Below are positions 25,596 to 39,200 of a stretch of DNA of 64,000 bases, one piece after another (positions within the stretch are counted from its first letter, which is position 1; each line of letters starts with the position of its first letter). The notes below the pieces were generated by a model. It saw nothing but the letters and a program-made list of their open reading frames with translations, was not told the DNA's origin and made no database searches. The translations under genes and the position numbers were made by a program. The stretch comes from Acridotheres tristis. Lineage: Eukaryota > Chordata > Aves > Passeriformes > Sturnidae. The DNA lies in contig CM072919.1 of NCBI GenBank assembly GCA_037013685.1, positions 28,323,866-28,387,865 of the forward strand, read 5' to 3'.

Positions 25596-28500
25596 TAGAG
25601 TTTTCAATTTGGATAAATTGGTTTTTTGTCTATGCTAGTTTTAACCTACTTATATAGTCTCAGAGAGACTTCTCTTCCTCCACGCCCGTCAGTTCCTCCA
25701 GATGTGTCGGTAAAGGATAGATAAAAATCAGGCATGATATGCAAAGCTTGGGTCTGACTATCAAACATGATTTTTTCCAAAAGTCAGAACTGATATACAG
25801 GCCTCATCCATTTATAGCTCAGGAATCAGTAATAGAAGCAGATCTCTGAATGTCTACTTAGTAGCATAAATTAGAATTGGCTGGAACTAAGGACAGTGTA
25901 AGCTTGATGTGAAAGACCTCAGATTTAGGCATCTGAAAGAGAAACATGATGGTAGCTCATCCTAACCTAATAAATGAGATGGCTACAAGGATTGTTGAAA
26001 TGAAACATACATACATAGAAGTGCATAACTGCTATACTTGAATTATTTCATAGTTTTCCTGTGAGTAGACTTGGTAACTTCTCCAATAAGTTAGTTTTTC
26101 TAAAACATAGTGGCCTGCCTACAGCACTTTTGAGAACAGCACCAGATCCAAGTATGAAAAAACACCTTCATGATTCTGAGGTAATTTTAATACTGAAATT
26201 TCAAAGGTGGGTTCACCAAAGGATGAGAGGACTCTTATTTGCTAACGAGATGCAGTTTCCAAAATGACTGAACAAGTCACAATTACTTTTTCCAGGTCTA
26301 TTTCACCTCCATGCTTTATCTATTTATAAGACATCTATCATTTTGTACTTAACTGCTTTTTTTTTTTTCAAGCTTTTTGAATCAAATTCTCATTACCTTT
26401 CTCCCTTAGTAAATAGAAAGAGAAGCACAGAAATATCTGTAAACTGGTTCAACAAAATATTTTACTTCTCTGTAATATAAACTTCTGATTAGAGGGCAAT
26501 GTTCTGCAGTTGAAGTTTTGCAAATACTACCCTATAGATACATGAAAAGTTTATTTTTGTTAGATTCTTTATTTGGATTGCTTCTACTGCTCCCACACCT
26601 GGGGCATTTGTCACCACTTTGCTATTTTACTTTTCCTTTCAGCCTTTTTTGCAGAAGTCCGCTGTCTTGGTGACAATTACGTATACAAATAAGAATTGTG
26701 TTTTTCTGCCAGGATGTTTGGGTGTTATTGAACTACGTGCTTGATGATTTCCTGCCCACTGTCAAAGATTGAGGAATAAAAAAGTAATGGAAGGATCTAA
26801 TATCCTTTAAAGGGAATATGAACAATACCTGTGTAGAGAGCAGGTACATTTGAAAGCTCATATACTTTCATTTGAAAGTTACATATTGTTCAACTGACAA
26901 ACCACCACAGGAACTGCAAACATAATAAACCAACTGTTTTCTGGTGTAAATGAAAAATGAAGGACTGAGGTTGAGATTTGTTATAGTATGAAAGCTGCTT
27001 GTTTTACAGATTAAATCCCAGACTGCCGAAAATTAGAGACTCTACATTATTATTCTTAGGGAGAAAATGTGGATATGCTTTGTCAAAGTAATTTTAATAC
27101 CCAGTTTGCGGGAGGACTACTTTATGTGGATCCAAAGGTCAAAAAGTAAGTACCTGTTGAGTTTAGTTTAGATGTCATTGTGAAGATTTACTTCAACAAA
27201 GAGGAGTGATGGTCAGGCATGAATTAGATGAATGCATCCAAAATGTGCAGCATCATGAGTTCCCTTGCTCTACATTTCTCTATAACCGTCACTGGAGCTG
27301 GTATTCAAGATGTTTTGGTTTGAAGGCTTCTTAAATCTTCAGATTAGGTGTTTTCTGTTTTTAGTCTCTTCATAGTTATCTGTTTTCCACACTAAGCACC
27401 TCTGATTCTTGACTGCATTTTTTTTTTTTTGTTTAAACTGAAATCCATGTGATTTCCCGTAAGATGAGAGAACCAGGATCCTCTCACCTGTCAAAATAAA
27501 TGCTATCTTCAGTAGCCTTGTGGTGACTGTGTTTATCAAAACACCCCTATCAGGGTAGATCTATACCATTAATAGTTCTCTATGTTCTGTTGGTACTGTA
27601 ACTTCTGGAGCTGGCTCCACTTTGTGGTGTGTTAAGTGCAAACACTAGACTTGCAGTTTTTTGAGGACTATAGACAGTAAGGCGAGGGGAGCAGCTGAAT
27701 ATCAGTTTACAGAGAAAACAGAGTAATTTTAATGGAAAAAGTATCAGCTCATTTGAGTGCCTGACTAAATGCGGAGGTTTTAGTTGCTGGATATGTTATT
27801 AGAGATGTGTCTGTGCATGGATAGCTAACCACATTCATTGCCTAAGTGGGAATGCATTCACTGTTCATGCTAACAGCTGCTGTGGGGCAAGGTGAGATCT
27901 TCAGGAGACATAAAGAGGAGTAGCTTAATACAGCCTCTATGTTGAAAGGCCTGGCAAAGACTGATACAATCCTGAGATCAGTTCAGCTTGACTCTTTTAT
28001 TAATTTTCAGTGACAAGCAGTTTTCCAAGAAAACTGTGTCTATAGGGTAGGAGAGTGGAATAACTGCAGATAATTTTCTCTTTTATGGCTAAAGACACTT
28101 ATATTTCTACATTCAATAGAACAGCAATACAGTAGCTATAATAGTGGATTTCGTGTTTTATTCTGTGTAATGTTGAGAAGTTTTCTAGCTAAGGATTCTG
28201 TAGAGGCACAACCTGTGCAAACTGGTGCCCAATAGCACTGTAATTCCAATATTTCCAAAATTAAGTATAAAGGTTGAAGTGATTAGTAGTTATTTCCTGT
28301 ACTAGGCACAGTAGAAATTAAGCCTTTCATAACATCATAGTTCCAAAGTGATTGAGGATTGTCTTTCACACAACATTTACTCCCAGGTCTTACTCTGCTA
28401 TTGAAGTTGGATGGTTCAGTCAAGGCAGGAATTAGATTCTCTGCATCCCAGAGATCCAATTGCAATTATAACACCTTTATAAGCCTCATCATGATAATGT

Positions 28501-30553
28501 GATTGGTAATATGATCGGTTCTTGCTCTGTACAAGTTGCTAAGGGAGATACTATCTGAGATAGAAACTTATTTGGTACTAGTGTCAACTCTACAGCTTAA
28601 CTCTGATGGAATCTGATTGGAGTTCTTTTCATGTTTATATTTCTCTGTTTCTCTATTTAGGTGTCATGAACCTCCCACTTTAGTATTTTGTGTATTGTGT
28701 AGGCAAGCAGGTATTCTGATAATTATTAATGTGTACAGCTTTTGGTGTTTCCAGTTCACAGCAGAAATTGTGAACTGAACAGCTGTTTTACCTTCAATAG
28801 CTTTTACCCTCAGCTATTGCTTAAAACCTTTCCCACTAAACTATTACCTACACATGTTACTCATCCAAAGATAACTCAAAAGCCAGTAGAGTTTAATATC
28901 CTAAAGCTTTGTATTTATTTTTGAGGTACTGCACCATACCAGCACACTTCTATCATGTCACATTTTGTTACACAAACTTACAGTGAGAAGAAATTTAACC
29001 GGAAGTGACATGGTTTAAGTGATGCACTGATATATATAATTTAAAGACTGTAATCTTATTGGAAGCAGACACCTGAAATTAATTCAGATATTGGGAATGC
29101 AAAATGAAATTTCTTAAAACCAGAAGGAACTTATGAGGCACATTAAGCTCATGAACTGGTGAATTTATCTGTTTATCTAAATGAGCAGCACAGTTAGAGG
29201 TACTAAATCTCTTAAACTCCTTTGTGGAATACCATTGTTGTTGCTTTGATGAATCTATAAGACCTTAGAAATTATTATTTCTCCAGTTCCTATCCGATCC
29301 ATGAAGATAGAGCTTGATTTGAAAGCAGTTTTAAAGGGAGACGTCTTTGTTTTCCTTTCTCTTAATATTTTCTATTTAATCAATAACCAAATTGGTGACT
29401 AAATGAATGAAAGAAATTACAGGTACTATGTATGGTGCTGTGTTGGTGAGTGTATTGGATACCAAGCAGAGATACTGTTTCATGGATAGGACCACAAGTC
29501 ATAATTCTGTATGAGCAATGTTGCAAATATATGATGTTGTATCTTACATATACTTCTTCAAAAACAATTTTAATACAGCAAAACATGCAAGAATTAACAT
29601 ATGCCTACCTATTTTCTAGACTTTTTTGGTAGTAACGTAAATGTAATTTGAAATTCAGCATTTTGATCATCTCCAATAATTGGAAAATATTGCTTTATCT
29701 GTGGCCTACTATGAAAGCCCTAAATGAGCCAGCAGCTTGAGTTCTGCATACTAATAGTAATGAACTCATTGGTTGTAAGGCTGATGGAATTTTTATTTTC
29801 TGTCTATTCAAATGATTCAACACATGCTGGATATAGGTATCTTTGCACCTGTTTGCTTAAAAGAAAGTAAGAAAAGCTACTGGAACAGCTTTGGAACATA
29901 CATAATATGAAAAACATAAAAGAAGGGCAGCAACAACAGAATTCATCCTATTATGATGCCAGTAGTTTCCACTGTAAGTTTATATTTACTAATTTTATGG
30001 ATAATTCATCACTGATTAAATGTGAACCTTTCTTTATTTATATATAAAATTTCTATATTTATAAATAATGTGCATTATTTGCCTCTGGATTGCAGACAAT
30101 TAATCAAAAAGGGTCTGTTGACAGACACCTCAATAAGTAAAGCAGAGATTAGGATCTTTTAAAAAATCTCATCATTGTGTAGATGTTAATACTTAAGGTT
30201 CTGTAAAAAGTTTTGGCTTTTTCTTCTAAGTGTAAACACTTCTTTTCCGGAGACCAGGAATGTTGACAGGAAAAGTAAGAAGAGTAAAACCTGGAGTGTG
30301 CCCTGGCAATAAGAGATTACTATGGCATCAAGTTATCACATGTATTAATGAAGCCCAACTATTAAATAATAGTGTAGGTATACAAAATGCTTAGCAAACT
30401 CTCATATATCTCAAGTGGACTGAACGGGTCAAGAACAGAAATTCAGGTAATCATTGTACTGCAAAGTGGATGTACCATTGCCAAGATCTGCCCTTCTGAG
30501 CTGAGGCAGCCTCACATACAAAACTGCTGGAAAACGTCTCCCTGTCATTGGAA

Positions 30554-30600
<47 letters not shown>

Positions 30601-30609
30601 TGTATGTAT
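30554..30609. repeat. Compound (TA)n(TATG)n microsatellite
   Basis: A TA dinucleotide run of about nine units passes directly into about nine perfect TATG tetramers. The Tyr-Ile then Met-Tyr-Val-Cys repetitive ORF is its translation. Confidence 0.93.
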
Positions 30610-31209
30610 TTTTAAAGAAACATTTCAGCACAGGCTGTCTGTTTGGTGCTCCTCAGTTTGAAAATTATTCATTTTACTTCGTCCTCTCATGTCTGGGACT
30701 GTTTGGTTAAGCAACTTTTTTTTTTTATTCTGATTAGACTACTTCTATCAGCCAATAATGGGGTTTGAATTGTGAGGCTGGGCAACCTACTACAGCATAC
30801 TCGCTTAATTTTCCCTGAAGAGTTTGGCAGTCCTGAAAGACATGCTCAGTGTAAACGAACAACTGAGAATGTAATTAAGAGGCATGTTAAACTATGAAAA
30901 AGGGGTAGCAACCACAGTATGCTTTCATCAATTAAAGCACTTTCTAATATCAGCCAATTACATCAACCTCCTCTGGCCCTTATATTTCTTAGGCTTTGTG
31001 TAACTGCTCCCTTTATCTCTAATGGGATGCTTATAATGCTGACCATGTGGCTTTAGAAGAACACCAAAATGCTAATCTAATCCTCAGTGTTGCCCAAAGG
31101 CATTACATGGGCCCTGACATGGATCCAGGATTGGTGGCACCCTAATACAAATAAAAGCAAGAATTAGGGTTGATCAGGTGTCTCGATGACAACAGTACAA
31201 TGAGCGACT

Positions 31210-31240
31210 GGGGGAAGGTGGGGGCAGGTTGGGGAGAGGG
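31210..31240 (+). other. G-quadruplex motif
   Basis: Four G-runs (31210-31214, 31220-31224, 31231-31234, 31238-31240) are separated by loops of 5, 6 and 3 bases. This meets the standard G3+N1-7 pattern on the plus strand and stands out in AT-rich surroundings. Confidence 0.75.
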
Positions 31241-31460
31241 AGATGGCAGCAGCACATTTCAAAAGTAATTGGTCTCCAGGGAGGGTGTGGGTTGCTTCCT
31301 AGACCACTTCTACAGAGCCCTTTGCACCTTGCCAGCTGGAGGGAAAGTGCAGCCACTTCCAGAGAATAGCAGTGGGACTAATGGAATCACACACAGAAAA
31401 TGAAGGGCTGGCAGCCCAAAACGTAAGGAGTCGATTAAAATGGGACTTCCTTCCAGATTT

Positions 31461-31492
31461 TCCTTTTTCTTCTTTTTCTTTTTTTTTTTTTT
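31461..31492. repeat. Polypyrimidine (CTTTTT)n-type tract
   Basis: T-rich sequence with regular single C interruptions ends in a T run before AATTAAAA. It is a low-complexity tract. Confidence 0.8.
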
Positions 31493-34400
31493 AATTAAAA
31501 TTTGGTCTTATCATTATGCTGACTTTGTACATAACTAGGTTAAATGCAAAAACGTGGGATCCCCAAAATAACTAATTTAAAATCAGAGACGTACACTTCC
31601 ATGCTTGTCTTGCTTCATACATGGCATGAAATAAAATAAATTAGAAGGAAAGATTTCCAGAATTTTTTTTTGTGTGTGTTCTTTTTTCCTAAACATTGAC
31701 ATTTATAAAAAGCTCATACTGTAGATTTTGAGGCATTCTCCAGTTGTATGACAGCACCATCAACCCTACTTTGCACAAGTGGGAAGTATGCCAAGAACTG
31801 GTGTTTTGTGCTCAAAGACACTGGAAGCAACCTCCAAAAATGACATCTTAAGTGCTCACCCCACTAGAATTCATCTAAACATTAATAAATAAATCTTTGC
31901 TGCAGTTCCAAATGGAAAAAATGAACATGCAGTGGAATAAGAAATCAAATATCTCAGGAAATAGTTCAGCTTCTTTTAGAACTCCCTAGTAATTCTCTTT
32001 ATCAGACCTGCCCTGGCTTCTTGCTCTGCCAAGTCAGGTGCTGGCAGGTCTCTAACTTTAGCTTGTAACCACAATTAATTAAGCTTTTCCAATGTGGCTA
32101 AAACACAGCATTTACTTGGTGGAATTTAATACTTGCTTTTTTCAAGACGTGTGTGTCTGTTGCTGTGTCCCAGGTAGCTTGTCTGATCCAATCTGAGCTT
32201 TTGGGCGCTGGGGCAGAAAATTTCATGTCTTATTGGAAAGGTGATTCTAAAATCTTTCCTTCAGAAAACTGTAAGAGGGCCCCAAATTTTTATTACTTCA
32301 TAATATATATTTTAATGGCTTTTCAAGTGACAGAAACATGTGCAACAGGTGATTAAGTGCTGATTTTTGTTTTCGACTGCTGGAAAAAATTTAGAAAGAT
32401 ATTCAGTCCATTTGAAGACAGGACTTGTCTCATAGACTAGATGAACTTCTACATAATCTTTTCTGAGTGGATAGCAGAAATACATTTACATACTTGATTT
32501 TTTAAATTAAGCTTCTCTTTATTTCCTTTAACAATACAATTCTTAAGTTATTTCACTTCAGCTTTTCCACATAAGAAAACACCTTGTATTCACCTATGTT
32601 AATTCGCCTGGAAATCTATAGCGTAATACAGAAAATTTCTGGAAATGAACAGACTGTAGGTTTTGTACGTTCTCACTTATAATCCATTCTCTGCAAAAAC
32701 AACGTACTTGTTAGAGCAGCCCAGTTTTTTGGTCTGGGAGCACATCTGACTCTTACCAAAATATTTCAACTTTAGAGTTTACTGAATTGTGTCCGAAAAT
32801 CATCTTTGTGTCCCATGCTATTCTGATGAAGATTTTTATAAAAAGCTGACTACTGTAATTTTTATCTTCTTGCTGATAGAAGGCTGGTTTATGACTGCCA
32901 CCAGACTGTGCCTTTAACCCCGATAATCAGGCAGGTTAAATCTGGACAAATTATCACCACTTTATGGTGAGAGGAACAATGGAGACAGGGAGATTTTGAA
33001 AGAAAGGAACGAGTTTATGGTGAGATATCATTCCACAGTGACTTCCTGCCCTTATACAAGTCAATGGACTGCCCCTTCATTCAGGTCAAAACCTGAGGCT
33101 ACAACACTGTTGTTTGTTTCAAGCCTTTCTCAGGAGATGGGCTGAGACTAGAGAATTAGAGACCTCCACTTGCAAAGAACATCTCGCCCTTTGAATGGAC
33201 GGTTTAAGTGGAGAATTACTGTGCACATCCTGCTGTTTTACTTCTGTCCTCTGCTGAAGGCACTTGCCTGTTGTTGGAAATATATTCTCTTAATTCTGGA
33301 GAGTGTAAAACTGATTATATATTTAACTGCTTTATGGATCACACAGAAGACTATAACGTGTTCTCAAAAAGGCAACTAATTTTAATTTTCAATCAGCTTC
33401 TCCACAAGATTTTTCACATAACCAATCTTCACACTACTAATTTCATTTTAGACCTGCAATCATATCACACATCCCTTTGCCTGCTGTGCTAACATGTTTT
33501 CACATGCTTATCCTTTATTTATTCTGCAAGAGAGGCAAGACTCCTGACAGCTATCACTCTTGTGTTTTGCAAGAGGTTTGAGGCAGGACACTGGTTCTGC
33601 ATTAAAAAGGGTAGAGAGAAAAAGGGATTGAGGGAAAAGGAACAGAGAAGAAAACAGTTCAATTGAGAGTAAATAGAAGCTCTATCCTGAGTGCACCAGA
33701 GGCTACTTCAGCAGCACTTGGCTAATGAGGAGAGGAAGCTGGCACTGGAAATCTTCAAAATACACTGTGGAAATAGATTTTCAAACAGGGGAAGGCTTTA
33801 GTTGATATTCAAGCAACTTCAGTTCAGTGCAGGCAAGATTCCCTTGTTAGAGTCTGTCAAAATTTTTGTTTTAGCCGCTCTATACAAAAGTATGGAGGCA
33901 GCTTTTCACCTGACAGATGCAGTGAATGGTACTTGCTCTAGCTTGGTGACCATTTTGCCTGTTTATTGAAAATGACTGGTGGAGGGGTGAAGGGTTATAC
34001 AGTCAGGCAGCTTCATAGCAGAGATGTAAGATGCAATTGTCACCAGTGGTAAGGGAATTATGTATTCCCATTTTTTTCTCAAAGCTGTCAAAGCTGAGGC
34101 TTTTGTGTTTTATGGGAATGGATGGTGCTGTGGTGGTGTCCTAAGATATCTCCTTTCTCTTAGCAGAGTTAGATTTTACATACGTCTCTGGCTTTCCATT
34201 TGTAAGAGTGGAAGAAGCAAGTGGAGCATTTGGAGATCAAAGGACCAGAGTGCCGAGCAAGTGGTCTGCACACCAGTGTGGTGCTCCTGGCTCCCACCCT
34301 GAGAGCATCATCACCAGCTTTGCACTCACTTGCTCTTGGTCTGTCACGCTAACAAGTTATTATTTGCAAAGGCCTTCCACTCTAATTATACTTGTGCCAG

Positions 34401-35916
34401 CAGCAGTGACCTCTGCTGATAGCCACTGTGTCTGGCATGTACCTCACTAAAATGCCTGCCTTGCTCTTTTGCATGTAAGTGTCTCAGAGCAATTGAAAAC
34501 AGAGCATAATATTAAGCTACTGAAGTAAGGTAAAGATATAAGATGTATTGTGGACAGAAAATCAAAAAGAATTGATCAACTGTTTTTGCAGGGTCATTGA
34601 TATTAGCTCAAGTGAATACCCTCTTCTGCTCCTTGTCTTGAACTGGAAAAACCTTCTGTGTGTTGCCACCTTTCTTAGCTGAAACAAAATTAATTCAGAA
34701 AGAAGTGGGAATGACAAGAATTTTTTTCCCCAAGTTTTATTGTTAATTAAAAAAAAAAAAAAATTACCATAAATTTCTAACTACTTTATAAGTACAATTT
34801 AGGCTGTACCTGCAAATTAGGGAGAAAATACTTGAAACATCTTTAGCTGAATTACTTTTCCCCCACATCCATTCACACTTCTACTTAATAGTCTTTCTGA
34901 GCAACACCTGTGTGGAATATTTTTAAAGTTTTTTGTAGAAGTTGATATTGTTCAAGGTTTTCCATATTTTTCTGATAAAGATGCAATAGAGTGGCAAGAT
35001 TGGGCTAAGGGGCAGTGTTGGAAAGAACTTCAAATATGCTTATAACAGATGGCTCAAGAAAACTGGCTGAAAGTTGAGAAAGTTCAGTAGGAAGGAGATA
35101 ATCACTTCAGAAATTCAACTGACAGCCTTGTGAGACAAACATCAAACACCATGGATACAGAAAGGAGAGGGTGGGTGAAAGCTTGACACAGCCTTTGAGA
35201 GGAAGTTAGAGTAAGTATGTGATCTGTGGTAGAGTGAACAGAAAATCACCCAGGAATTAACTAGGTTAAAAAAACAGCAAAGGATTGCTGATTTTGGGCA
35301 GGAAATATGTAAGCATCAGGATTTTGCCCCTGATGGTGCTGAGTTTTTTTGAGAAATACTTGGAATTCCAGACAATCAGAAGTAAACAGAAAGGCAGTGA
35401 CCTTATTAGAGGAATTAAGCAAAAAAACACAAGAGCAAAAGAGAGATTAATTTTCAGTGATTAATATGGAGTTCAGAAAAAAAAAATTAAATTGTAACTG
35501 TTCTCAAATATTCCAAGGATATGAACAGAGAATATGTGCCAAAGCAAACTTTAATGTGACCTTAAGAATCTATATTACTATTTAGACAGGGATTAAAATA
35601 AAAAAGGGAAAACCACTCCAAAGAAACAAACAGAAGGAAGGTTTCTGACCAAAGTGTTTTAGAGTCTGGAGTGCTTTTCAAAGAGAAGTAGAAGAGTCCC
35701 ATTGATTTAGGTACTGGACTTTAGCTAAAGGGCAAAGCAATAGCTAGTAAGGCATATAGCCACCCTGCTCAGGACTTCTAATGATCTCATATTCTTTCCC
35801 AAATGTCAATGGTGTAATTCTTTGTTTCATAGCCTGAAATCCTTGGACTACTCTCAACTATAAAGAAGGCAACTGATGTCAAATAGAAAATAGTAAGAAA
35901 ATTTCACAATGGTATT

Positions 35917-35938
35917 GGGGGTTGGGGTGGGAGTGGGG
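35917..35938 (+). other. Compact G-quadruplex motif
   Basis: G-runs at 35917-35921, 35924-35927, 35929-35931 and 35935-35938 have loops of only 2, 1 and 3 bases. Short loops favour a stable parallel quadruplex. The surrounding few hundred bases are AT-rich. Confidence 0.78.
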
Positions 35939-36197
35939 ATATGATCATTTTCAACCCACCTTAATGCATTTTAAGGTCCACTTCCTTTTTTTTCAGACTA
36001 CTTAACTGGTCACTTCCTGACATATACAAACGCTATAAACATTAATTAGTTGAGGTAATACTTGAGCTTCTTCCCCACTCCCTAGGTGCAAGTGTGGAAC
36101 CAAGAATTTTCTGAATAGGAACATGCAACTCAGATACTTTTTGCTTTTAAAGAAAACTTCCACATTTGAAATACATTTTTTAAAATTTAAAATCTAC

Positions 36198-36224
36198 TTT
36201 TTTTTTTTTTTTTTTTTTTTTTTT
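36198..36224. repeat. T27 homopolymer
   Basis: The longest pure homopolymer in the window, 27 consecutive T. No adjoining retroposon was recognised. Confidence 0.92.
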
Positions 36225-39200
36225 AAGCATTGGATCAGTTACTGTTTCATGTCAAGACCCTAGCTGAATCTTACTTTGAATATTGAACCGTCATTTAGTT
36301 ACTATTTAATGTCAGTAGCTATATTTCTATATTTTATATTGTAGCTAAAGCATGGCAATGCCAAGATATAACATCCATTTCACAGTTTATCAGCAAATAC
36401 TTTTTAAAAATCAAAACAAACAAACAAAAAAGGTCAAAAAAAAAAGCTTACTTACCTTGGAATAGCTAGAATTGAAATTTTTACTTGAATTCTTAGCTAC
36501 CCTATTGTTCAAATCTCTAAAATATATGTTATGAATTTTTTCTGAGCATTTAAAACCACATTTATATTTCCCTGCCCACCTCCCCGTACAGATTTCTGTA
36601 TACTTTGGGAATAGAAGTAGTCTTTAAAATCTGAAAAGTCAGCTTTGGCTTGTAAAGAATATAGCTTGATTACCCCAATTTGCTGTTTGCTTATGAATTT
36701 TATTTAACCATTTGTGCTGTGCTTGGCTTTGTATTTACAGTCAGCACATGGAAACAATTATGCTAGTAATGTAAACTACAATAGACAAAACTTTTCCTGA
36801 AATGACCGGTTAGTCTTAGAGTTTCTGTACAATTTCCCTCTTGAGTAACTAATAAGAACAAAATCGCATATGGAATGATATTCTTAGAAAAGTATGTTGT
36901 AATTGGTTCCTGTGCACCATCATGTTTTCCAAGATGGTAGTACCATGAAACAATATTAGTTTCTATTCAAAGCAAAGCTGATCACAGCTGGCAGGTAGAT
37001 TTTATTAAAGAAGAAGTAAATTAAGCCACAAGGGGAAAAACTGAACAGGTTGAAGGCTGACTGAACCCTGAGTGTTATCCACCTTCCTATGTTAAATTTG
37101 TCTGGCTTGCAACTTTAAATATTTTGTCCTTGAAAACAGTAAAATGAGGCAATCTGTTTACTGTGGAGGAGCTCACTTCCAAATTCACCCTTCTGTGTTG
37201 CGTTTAGAAAAGAAACAGAAAGCGTTTAGTTTTCATTTTCATAAGTAACATATGTGGAAATTAACTCCTTAAAGTTTACACATCTACCTTGACTGTATTT
37301 GTGCCTCAAATCCTTTCTTTTCCCCACACTATCAGCTGGATTAATAAAAGCAGGCTTTTCCCTTAAAACCTTTATCCACCTTGCCTTGTATGTAGGGACT
37401 GAAGTTGGGTCATTCAAATTTAGTTTAAAGCAGTACTGATGAGAAAGCATTTTCTTCTGATAAACAGTGGTCTATGGGTTTTGCTAAAAAGAATAACTTA
37501 TAACCTATGAGATGGAAATAAACTTTCATCACATATATATTTTGAGAAGGATCCAGTGTCCTTCTGTGCCAGTACTGAACTGTGATGCCCCTGGTCATGT
37601 CCTCTGCTAGTCAGAAACCAGACAAAGGAGTTAGGTCAGAAGGTTATCACCTGTAGGTTCTGGTTAATTTGCTAATATAGACTTCTGCGTGCACCTCTCC
37701 TTCTGAGCTACAGGAAGAAGCTTAGGAAGCTAATGAAGAAACTTAGGAAAAAACACTTAAAAATTTGGTGGTGCAACATCTGCTGATTTAATGGAAATGA
37801 AATATTTTCATCAAAGTGCATGGACTTAATTGATGTTTTCCAAGGTGACATATATCCCTTCAGTAAGATCAGTTTTTTGTTTAATCTTAATAAAATAAAT
37901 TAAAAAAGAGTTTTAATGCATAGTCAGATAACAAATATAAAACTCTTGTTGTCTCTGCAAGTGACATTGCAATTACTTTTATCTTTTGCTTGGCCTTGTT
38001 GAATGCAGGTACCTAAGAGTACTCTGAGACTTAAAAAGTTTAAAAGCTTGATTTAATTTCAGTTGTATAGATAAGCACTGAAAGCTGCTCCTGTACAGGT
38101 GAAAGAAAAAGCACCATATTGTAGAAATAAACATTTTTTGGAACACCTTTTTTGTTTCTTTTCACATGTTTTTGCACATCTGACTTGAATACAAATAGAA
38201 TTATGGGATGTAAATCTTTCTTCTTGCTTAACTTTGTTGTGGCATAATACCATAAATTGTAAAATTTAGGGAAAGGTCATGGAATGCTTGCAGCTAAAAA
38301 GAAGTATTTGTTGAAATACTTAATAATTTATTTTTGAAGTAAATTCTTGAGGTTCTCATAATGAGGATTACTAAATGATGTCTATTCATATTTTCCTTTT
38401 CTTAAACCTGAAAGGATTTTGTTTACATTTCATTATTTCCCTGCAGGTAGGAAGTTCATTTGAAAGATTCATCTTCTGTGCAGGTCTCCCTCAACACAGA
38501 AGTGGAAAGAGAAATATTTATCAAAAAATAAAAAAATATGTAAAAATAAGTGGAAATTGGCAGCCTAAGGGATGTTTCTGATTTTCTTTACAACATTTAA
38601 ATTAATCTTTGCAATTTATTGACTGCATTTAAAGTTTTCACTGTCCCCTTAACTTTCAGGTTTAGTAAGGCTAAAAGTGCTTTATGCAGAAACTGACCTA
38701 TTTTATTTCCTTTTTCATGCATATTTTAGGACAGGAATGTTAGAGGCATCCTAATATATACTGCAATTATGACGTGATTGTATTTGTGTAGTTTCAATGC
38801 AAATAAACGTTTTTTTCATGTTCTGCTTGAACCAGTTGCCTTCAATAAGAACTGAAGTGTCCTCTTTCTTTCAGAAACTGTTTATTACAGTTGCAAGGCC
38901 TACATATTCTATTTCCAGATGCACTGCTGCTGGTTATTGAAATACGCTGCAGCAGGCTGTTTTCCTTTAGCACTGGTACAGTCCAATACAAAAACTAACA
39001 TGCTATAAATTCATTGAATCAGCAAAAAAATGTTAATAAAACTGGATTATAAGGGTTTACGTTAACTTGAAACTATGGAAGAAACCACTGAGGATGTAAT
39101 AATGTTCTAGATATAGTGGTATGAGAATACAAAGAAATCACATGAGAAGCATAAGGTAAGGAGAAGTGATACTTTCATTCTTCAACTTATTAAAGCTGGC

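Noticed and set aside
34060..34450. Two overlapping 80-codon plus ORFs in a GC-richer patch
   Set aside because: Residue order looks random, the two frames compete, and there is no domain or clean splice-site pair. It may be a regulatory patch but nothing in the sequence proves it.
36440..36530. Minus-strand interval 36456-36516 ending in CCAAG before GTAAGTAAG
   Set aside because: The donor is excellent and one frame is open for 20 codons, but the acceptor is weak and the stretch is too short to separate from chance.
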